Positions 38,071 to 42,151 of a stretch of DNA of 42,151 nt are shown here, piece after piece. The notes under the pieces were generated by a model that was not told the origin of the DNA, did not search any database, and was given only the letters and a program-made list of their open reading frames with translations. The position numbers were made by a program, and so were the translations under genes. Positions within the stretch are counted from its first letter, which is position 1. Each line of letters starts with the position of its first letter. This DNA comes from Providencia alcalifaciens DSM 30120 (GTDB taxonomy: Bacteria > Pseudomonadota > Gammaproteobacteria > Enterobacterales > Enterobacteriaceae), in the NCBI RefSeq assembly GCF_000173415.1, contig NZ_ABXW01000041.1, forward strand, positions 1 to 42,151, read 5' to 3'.

Positions 38071-38631
38071 TTACCCCTGAGATGATATAACTGGCTTCAA
38101 CTGTTGAATAAAACTCGCAAGATTTTCTGCAATTACCCGTCGCTGCTTACTCCCGAATGTTTCCACAATAATTTCTCCCGTTAAATTACACATGGAAATC
38201 ATCTCTAATTCAGAATCTAATGTGGCGATAAACAGCGTTGGTGATAACTTTAATCGTTTTTGCGTCACCAGATGCCCAATCAGGTTTTCTTGTAAACGAA
38301 TAAAATCTTCTTCACTCCACACTTGAACCAAGTCCAATGACAGATCATTGAATGTCGCACACATATCTCCGGCTAATTGCGTAGTATAAAAAGCATGGAT
38401 GTCATCTTGTAATTGCAAGTCGACACCATTAGCTACATTACTTAGGCTTTTTTCTGCTAATGGAAATGGTTGAGGCTCCCAATAAACCACATCGTCACCA
38501 GTACGGACGATACAAGGAGACGGTACGCCATAAAGTTCAGAGGAACTTGGCGGTAATCCCGTAACGTCTTGCCACTTTGCTACATACTGGCTAGTAAAAT
38601 TTTTAATTAAATCAGAGATTATTGTATTCAT
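38071..38631 (-). CDS. syd: SecY-interacting protein Syd
   Basis: Cytoplasmic protein that binds SecY and is thought to monitor the integrity of the SecYEG translocon. The N-terminal half has LYGVPSPCIV and the core VWSEEDFIRLQENLIGHLVTQKRLKLSPTLFIATLDSELEMISMCNLTGEI is near-identical to E. coli Syd. At 186 aa it is close to the usual 181. No strong ribosome site is visible. It is divergent from queF, and the csrB-type sRNA lies downstream, the same syd-csrB neighbourhood as E. coli. Confidence 0.95.
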   Translation of the reverse strand: MNTIISDLIKNFTSQYVAKWQDVTGLPPSSSELYGVPSPCIVRTGDDVVYWEPQPFPLAEKSLSNVANGVDLQLQDDIHAFYTTQLAGDMCATFNDLSLDLVQVWSEEDFIRLQENLIGHLVTQKRLKLSPTLFIATLDSELEMISMCNLTGEIIVETFGSKQRRVIAENLASFIQQLKPVISSQG

Positions 38632-38665
38632 CGTTTTTCAACTGTTAGAAATAACATTATTTAAA

Positions 38666-38679
38666 CCAATTTAAATTGG
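38666..38679. repeat. 14-base perfect palindrome between syd and queF
   Basis: CCAATTTAAATTGG is a perfect palindrome about 35 bases upstream of syd and 120 upstream of queF. Its position between divergent genes suits an operator, but no regulator is known to me. Confidence 0.45.
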
Positions 38680-38701
38680 CGGACTCAATATTACAGATAA
38701 G

Positions 38702-38710
38702 TGGTATTAT
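38702..38710 (+). promoter_or_regulatory. Candidate queF promoter
   Basis: TGgTATTAT is a good extended -10 with a weak -35, leaving about 70 bases before queF. I see no preQ1 riboswitch in this leader. Confidence 0.45.
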
Positions 38711-38786
38711 GACAGAAGTTAACAAACGAATAAAACGTACTCAGTTTACCTATTAAGGACTGATGCGCCGAAAGATAAGGATCACT

Positions 38787-39632
38787 ATGTCTCACTATCA
38801 GAATAACCCTGCTCTCGATAATTTAACGCTGGGAAAGAAGACGGCTTATCATGACCAATATGATGCCGCTTTATTACAAGCTGTACCACGCAGTCTTAAT
38901 CGAGATCCTTTGGACATTCATGCTGATAGCCTGCCATTTCACGGCGCAGACATCTGGACACTGTATGAGCTTTCTTGGCTAAACGCCCGCGGAGTCCCTC
39001 AAGTTGCTATAGGCTCTGTTAGTATTGATGCCACAAGTGAAAATCTCGTGGAATCCAAAAGTTTTAAGCTTTACCTCAACAGTTTCAACCAGACCCGTTT
39101 TGAAACGTGGGAAAATGTGCGAACCGTTTTGCAAAAAGACCTAAGCCGCTGTGCTAACGGCGAGGTTAAGGTTACACTTTATAAGCTTGACGATTTCACT
39201 CAGCAAGCCATTCACCAATTCCAAGGTGTCTGCATTGATGAGCAAGAGATTGACATCGATAACTATGAATTTAATCGTCAGTATCTGGTCGATTGTACCC
39301 AATCAGAGGTCGTCGAAGAAATCCTCGTCAGCCATCTGTTAAAATCAAATTGCTTGATCACCAACCAGCCTGATTGGGGTTCAGTACAAATTCATTATCG
39401 TGGTCCGAAAATCAATCACGAAGCGTTATTACGTTACCTCGTCTCATTTCGTCATCATAATGAATTTCATGAACAGTGCGTGGAACGCATTTTCAACGAC
39501 ATAACAATACTGTGCAAACCGGAAAAGTTATCGGTATATGCACGCTATACTCGCCGAGGTGGATTGGATATCAATCCATGGCGCAGTAATGAACAATTTG
39601 AGCCTGAAACGGGTCGTTTGGCACGGCAATAA
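38787..39632 (+). CDS. queF: NADPH-dependent 7-cyano-7-deazaguanine reductase
   Basis: Reduces the nitrile preQ0 to the amine preQ1 in queuosine synthesis, modifying tRNAs with GUN anticodons. It is the long two-domain type of enterobacteria: the QueF motif ESKSFKLY is at residues 89-96, and the C-terminal half supplies catalytic Cys189 ([14 protein letters not shown]) and Asp196. I start at the ATG at 38787 (281 aa), which has TAAGGA upstream and aligns with the 282-residue E. coli enzyme; an ATG 24 bases earlier would add an unsupported basic extension. It is divergent from syd. Confidence 0.96.
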   Translation: MSHYQNNPALDNLTLGKKTAYHDQYDAALLQAVPRSLNRDPLDIHADSLPFHGADIWTLYELSWLNARGVPQVAIGSVSIDATSENLVESKSFKLYLNSFNQTRFETWENVRTVLQKDLSRCANGEVKVTLYKLDDFTQQAIHQFQGVCIDEQEIDIDNYEFNRQYLVDCTQSEVVEEILVSHLLKSNCLITNQPDWGSVQIHYRGPKINHEALLRYLVSFRHHNEFHEQCVERIFNDITILCKPEKLSVYARYTRRGGLDINPWRSNEQFEPETGRLARQ

Positions 39633-40015
39633 GTACCTACTAAATTGAAAAACAGTGTAATTTAAGAGAATGCTATTTAAATCATTTTCAATGTAATTCA
39701 CGCGTCAATAGCCCAATTGGGTAAAGGAGTGTTACTTGATTACTCATATCAGTCCATTAGGTTTTAAAAACAACAAACACCCTTATTTTTCAATGAATTA
39801 AATAAATTACAGTTTATTTATTATACTACTAAATACAACACTCTACTCTAAATACATCAATAAGTTAAGGTGCCATTTCGAACGAAAAAGAGGGGAATCC
39901 CCCCCTCTGAACTCTCATCTCACATATTAAATTTAATAGTTGTAGTTAAAATAATATTAACATAACATTATTTTTAATCATCATAAAAACATGACATACA
40001 AAGGTGCTCAATATA
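39633..40015. other. AT-rich intergenic region after queF
   Basis: A 383-base gap between the end of queF and the end of the unrecognised gene on the other strand. Apart from the terminator at 39884-39909, I see no gene, RNA or repeat. The base composition shifts to markedly AT-rich here and stays so to the window end. Confidence 0.6.
39884..39909 (-). terminator. Terminator of the AT-rich orphan gene
   Basis: AGAGGGG (39889-39895) pairs with CCCCTCT (39902-39908). Read leftwards the stem is followed by TTTTT. It lies about 105 bases after the stop of the 601-residue gene. Confidence 0.85.
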
Positions 40016-41821
40016 CTATTTAACATTAGTGTCTGTTAAAACTGTTTCTCTGAACGCAAGTACTTTCATTATTACAGCAATTATTTTTTCATTAACTTCA
40101 TTTCCTTGACTGGTAAATAAAATATCTTTTTTCCTTAATTCATTTAAATATAAAATAAAATAAGAAAACTCTTCAGGCAAGCCATTAACGTCATGTTCAT
40201 GAAATTCATTATTATAAATCGATTCAATCAAAGATAAACACTTGTGCTTGTCATTTTCATTTAATATCGCTCTCTCCCCATATGAACAAGCAATCACTAT
40301 CTCTTTCAATATTTTAATTTGGATTGCTGCATCAGATCTAGGTAAGTTTATACTATAACCCAATCGGTCAAGTGGATTTATCAATAGTAATGTTATATTT
40401 TTCACATTACTCAAATCCATCAATAAACCAATAGTCTGAATATTTAACTCATTTTGATTATAGTAATATGTGGCTCTTTTTAATGAATTCCCTGAAATTG
40501 AAACCCCTTCATATGGATTTTGATGTAATAAAAGATTCAATGTATTCATTACGAATAAGCTCAACATTTCTGTCGCACTGCCTTTTTCTAAACTTCTCAT
40601 TATACTTCCAGCCAACGAAGAACTTAAACTCATCGCTTGAGTTAATATTCTATGAGTTGTTTTAATTGTACTTTCTTGTGCAATAAATTTTTGCGCCTCC
40701 TTATCATTAGCGTCTGAACCGTATTTATACGCTTGCATCCAAGACTCACATAAAGCAACTAATACAATAGGAATATCAACATAACTTACTGCACGACCAA
40801 TATGACGAACTATATTTCCAACTTGAGCGGCTCCTCCCAATGAAATTATAGGAGAAATTGCCAATAAAGTACTAGCGGTACATAAAGCAAACCTAGCAAT
40901 AACAGAACCAGTGATCTTGTGTGACTCAATACACTGGTTAATCTCATCTATTAATTTAGGATACTGATAAAAAATTGTTGGAAAATGAAATAATAATGCC
41001 GAAACCAAATCCCCAAAAATCTTTACTTGAGATAAACTCATCGGTAATATCGTACTAAGAAAACCTTGTGATTTATTCAATAAATTATCATCTGATACAA
41101 TAAAAGTATCGGAAAAATTATCATTTTGATATTTGCCATCAAAAAATAATGATTGTAATAAGAGATGAAAACTAATATTTCCACCAGTTCTCATCGCATA
41201 TGGTAATTTGCTTTCAATAAATTTATGTAATGACAAATAGGTCCGATAAAAGCATCCTGATTCCTGATAAACTTTATTATATTGTTCACCATACATCCTC
41301 ATTATTTGACGAACCTTATCTGCCCCATCTTGCTCGCAGGGTAAAATTTCACGAATAATAGCATCTAACTGATAAGTATATTTACAATTTAATATTTTGA
41401 TTATTTTCTCATCAATATCAATCTTGATATTATCATGCAATAAACTTTCAACGCTTGAGAGCTCATTAGACTCTATACTATTTCTTTTTCCCTCGCCTAA
41501 TACTTCATACTGTTCAATATCAATAACAACATCTTTCCCAGCATCAGATGATGCATAATCTATAGCATCCAAATAATCATTTAACGAATATACTGAACTA
41601 ATTCTATCACTATAACTAACCTCTTTAGAATTACTACCCTTAACACTATTTCCAATATAAGTCAGTCCGGATTCAGACGTGGATTTCATAATAGAGGTGG
41701 TACTCTCACAAGTATTACTTACTGATATTACTTTTGTTTGACTTACATTTTCATGCTTTTTATCTTCATAATCAGGAATATCAATAATAATGTGGTTTTT
41801 TATATTAGATGGTTGCAACAT
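40016..41821 (-). CDS. Unrecognised 601-residue protein, AT-rich orphan
   Basis: I do not recognise this protein. Residues 1-130 are rich in Ser, Asn, Thr and acidic residues and probably disordered. They hold the motif HIIIDIPDYED (10-20) and the related VVIDIEQYEV (98-107), with a weaker IKIDIDEKII (132-141). From about 145 the protein looks helical. A hydrophobic stretch (305-332, including ALCTASTLLAISPIISLGG) and a second (348-358) could be membrane-active. There is no Sec signal peptide. Codons are strongly AT-rich, unlike the neighbours, suggesting transfer. It has its own candidate promoter and terminator. The disordered Ser-rich N-terminus and hydrophobic centre are compatible with a type III effector or translocator, but nothing shows this. 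The ribosome site is weak. Confidence 0.8.
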   Translation of the reverse strand: MLQPSNIKNHIIIDIPDYEDKKHENVSQTKVISVSNTCESTTSIMKSTSESGLTYIGNSVKGSNSKEVSYSDRISSVYSLNDYLDAIDYASSDAGKDVVIDIEQYEVLGEGKRNSIESNELSSVESLLHDNIKIDIDEKIIKILNCKYTYQLDAIIREILPCEQDGADKVRQIMRMYGEQYNKVYQESGCFYRTYLSLHKFIESKLPYAMRTGGNISFHLLLQSLFFDGKYQNDNFSDTFIVSDDNLLNKSQGFLSTILPMSLSQVKIFGDLVSALLFHFPTIFYQYPKLIDEINQCIESHKITGSVIARFALCTASTLLAISPIISLGGAAQVGNIVRHIGRAVSYVDIPIVLVALCESWMQAYKYGSDANDKEAQKFIAQESTIKTTHRILTQAMSLSSSLAGSIMRSLEKGSATEMLSLFVMNTLNLLLHQNPYEGVSISGNSLKRATYYYNQNELNIQTIGLLMDLSNVKNITLLLINPLDRLGYSINLPRSDAAIQIKILKEIVIACSYGERAILNENDKHKCLSLIESIYNNEFHEHDVNGLPEEFSYFILYLNELRKKDILFTSQGNEVNEKIIAVIMKVLAFRETVLTDTNVK

Positions 41822-42151
41822 AACTATACCTAACTATAAGTCAAGGTTACTAACCTATTCATTTGAATTGTAAATTTTATATTTGAAATCAACAAATTAA
41901 CTAGGCGTTAGCTAGTCATTTACTATAGTAAATTATGCATAGTTTTTTTAACACGAAACTTATTTTTCATAATCATGAATCGTGCAGTTGCACACATCAA
42001 TGTATCAAGTCCATATAGCTAGCTACACTTAACGCCATGCTACCTCGAGCATATATGAGTAAAATCATTCAGTTACCATATAAAATCCTATTCCATATAC
42101 TTAAAAAAACAACAATCACTACATCAAAAACAATCTATTTAGGTAGTATCC
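41822..42151. other. AT-rich region upstream of the orphan gene
   Basis: A 330-base stretch to the window end without a recognisable gene. It holds the candidate promoter of the orphan gene, an inverted repeat ACTAG/CTAGT (41900-41916) and a perfect palindrome TACTATAGTA (41921-41930). Nothing else is seen. Confidence 0.55.
41867..41895 (-). promoter_or_regulatory. Candidate promoter of the orphan gene
   Basis: Read leftwards, TTGTTG (41895-41890), a 17-base spacer and TACAAT (41872-41867) fit sigma-70, leaving a leader of about 40 bases. In such AT-rich sequence chance matches are common. Confidence 0.45.

Noticed and set aside
38711-38786. preQ1 riboswitch in the queF leader
   Set aside because: No C-rich loop and A-rich tail pseudoknot pattern is visible.

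Overview
This is a chromosomal window from an enterobacterium, most likely Providencia or a close Morganellaceae relative. I infer this from clear enterobacterial orthologues throughout, gene order close to the E. coli metNIQ-dnaE-bamA-rpsB-dapD region, and AT-rich sequence. The genus is inference; no rRNA or tRNA gene lies in the window.

Left part (1-7800): gmhB (-) is divergent from the methionine importer operon metN-metI-metQ (+), whose promoter carries tandem MetJ boxes. The envelope-stress lipoprotein rcsF, the tRNA methyltransferase trmO and proS follow on +, then nlpE (-) and the Rho inhibitor rof (+).

Centre (7853-28930, all -): a long macromolecular-synthesis and envelope block. 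In transcription order it runs rpsB, tsf, pyrH, frr, dxr, uppS, cdsA, rseP, bamA, skp, lpxD, fabZ, lpxA, lpxB, rnhB, dnaE, accA, tilS. It links translation (S2, EF-Ts, RRF), isoprenoid carrier synthesis (Dxr, UppS), phospholipid and lipid A synthesis (CdsA, LpxD/A/B, FabZ, AccA), outer-membrane assembly (BamA, Skp, RseP) and replication (DnaE, RnhB). Several intercistronic hairpins and terminators divide it.

Right part (29607-39632): map, glnD, dapD and the DUF3461 gene yaeH (+). Next comes the yqcC-truC-yqcA operon (-), a VirK/YbjX-family gene (+), syd (-) and queF (+). Between ybjX and syd, on the minus strand, lies an RNA gene that protein-only annotation would miss. It has three consecutive small hairpins with AGGAU/AGGAA loops, further GGA motifs, a strong terminator and an upstream GacA/UvrY-type palindrome. 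It sits next to syd, as csrB does in E. coli. I call it a CsrB-family CsrA-sequestering sRNA.

Right end (39633-42151): composition becomes very AT-rich. It holds one unrecognised 601-residue gene (-) with its own promoter and terminator. The protein has a Ser/Asn-rich N-terminus with three copies of an IDI-type motif and a hydrophobic centre. A secreted or effector-like protein on horizontally acquired DNA is a hypothesis only. I found no IS element, CRISPR array, prophage or defence system.
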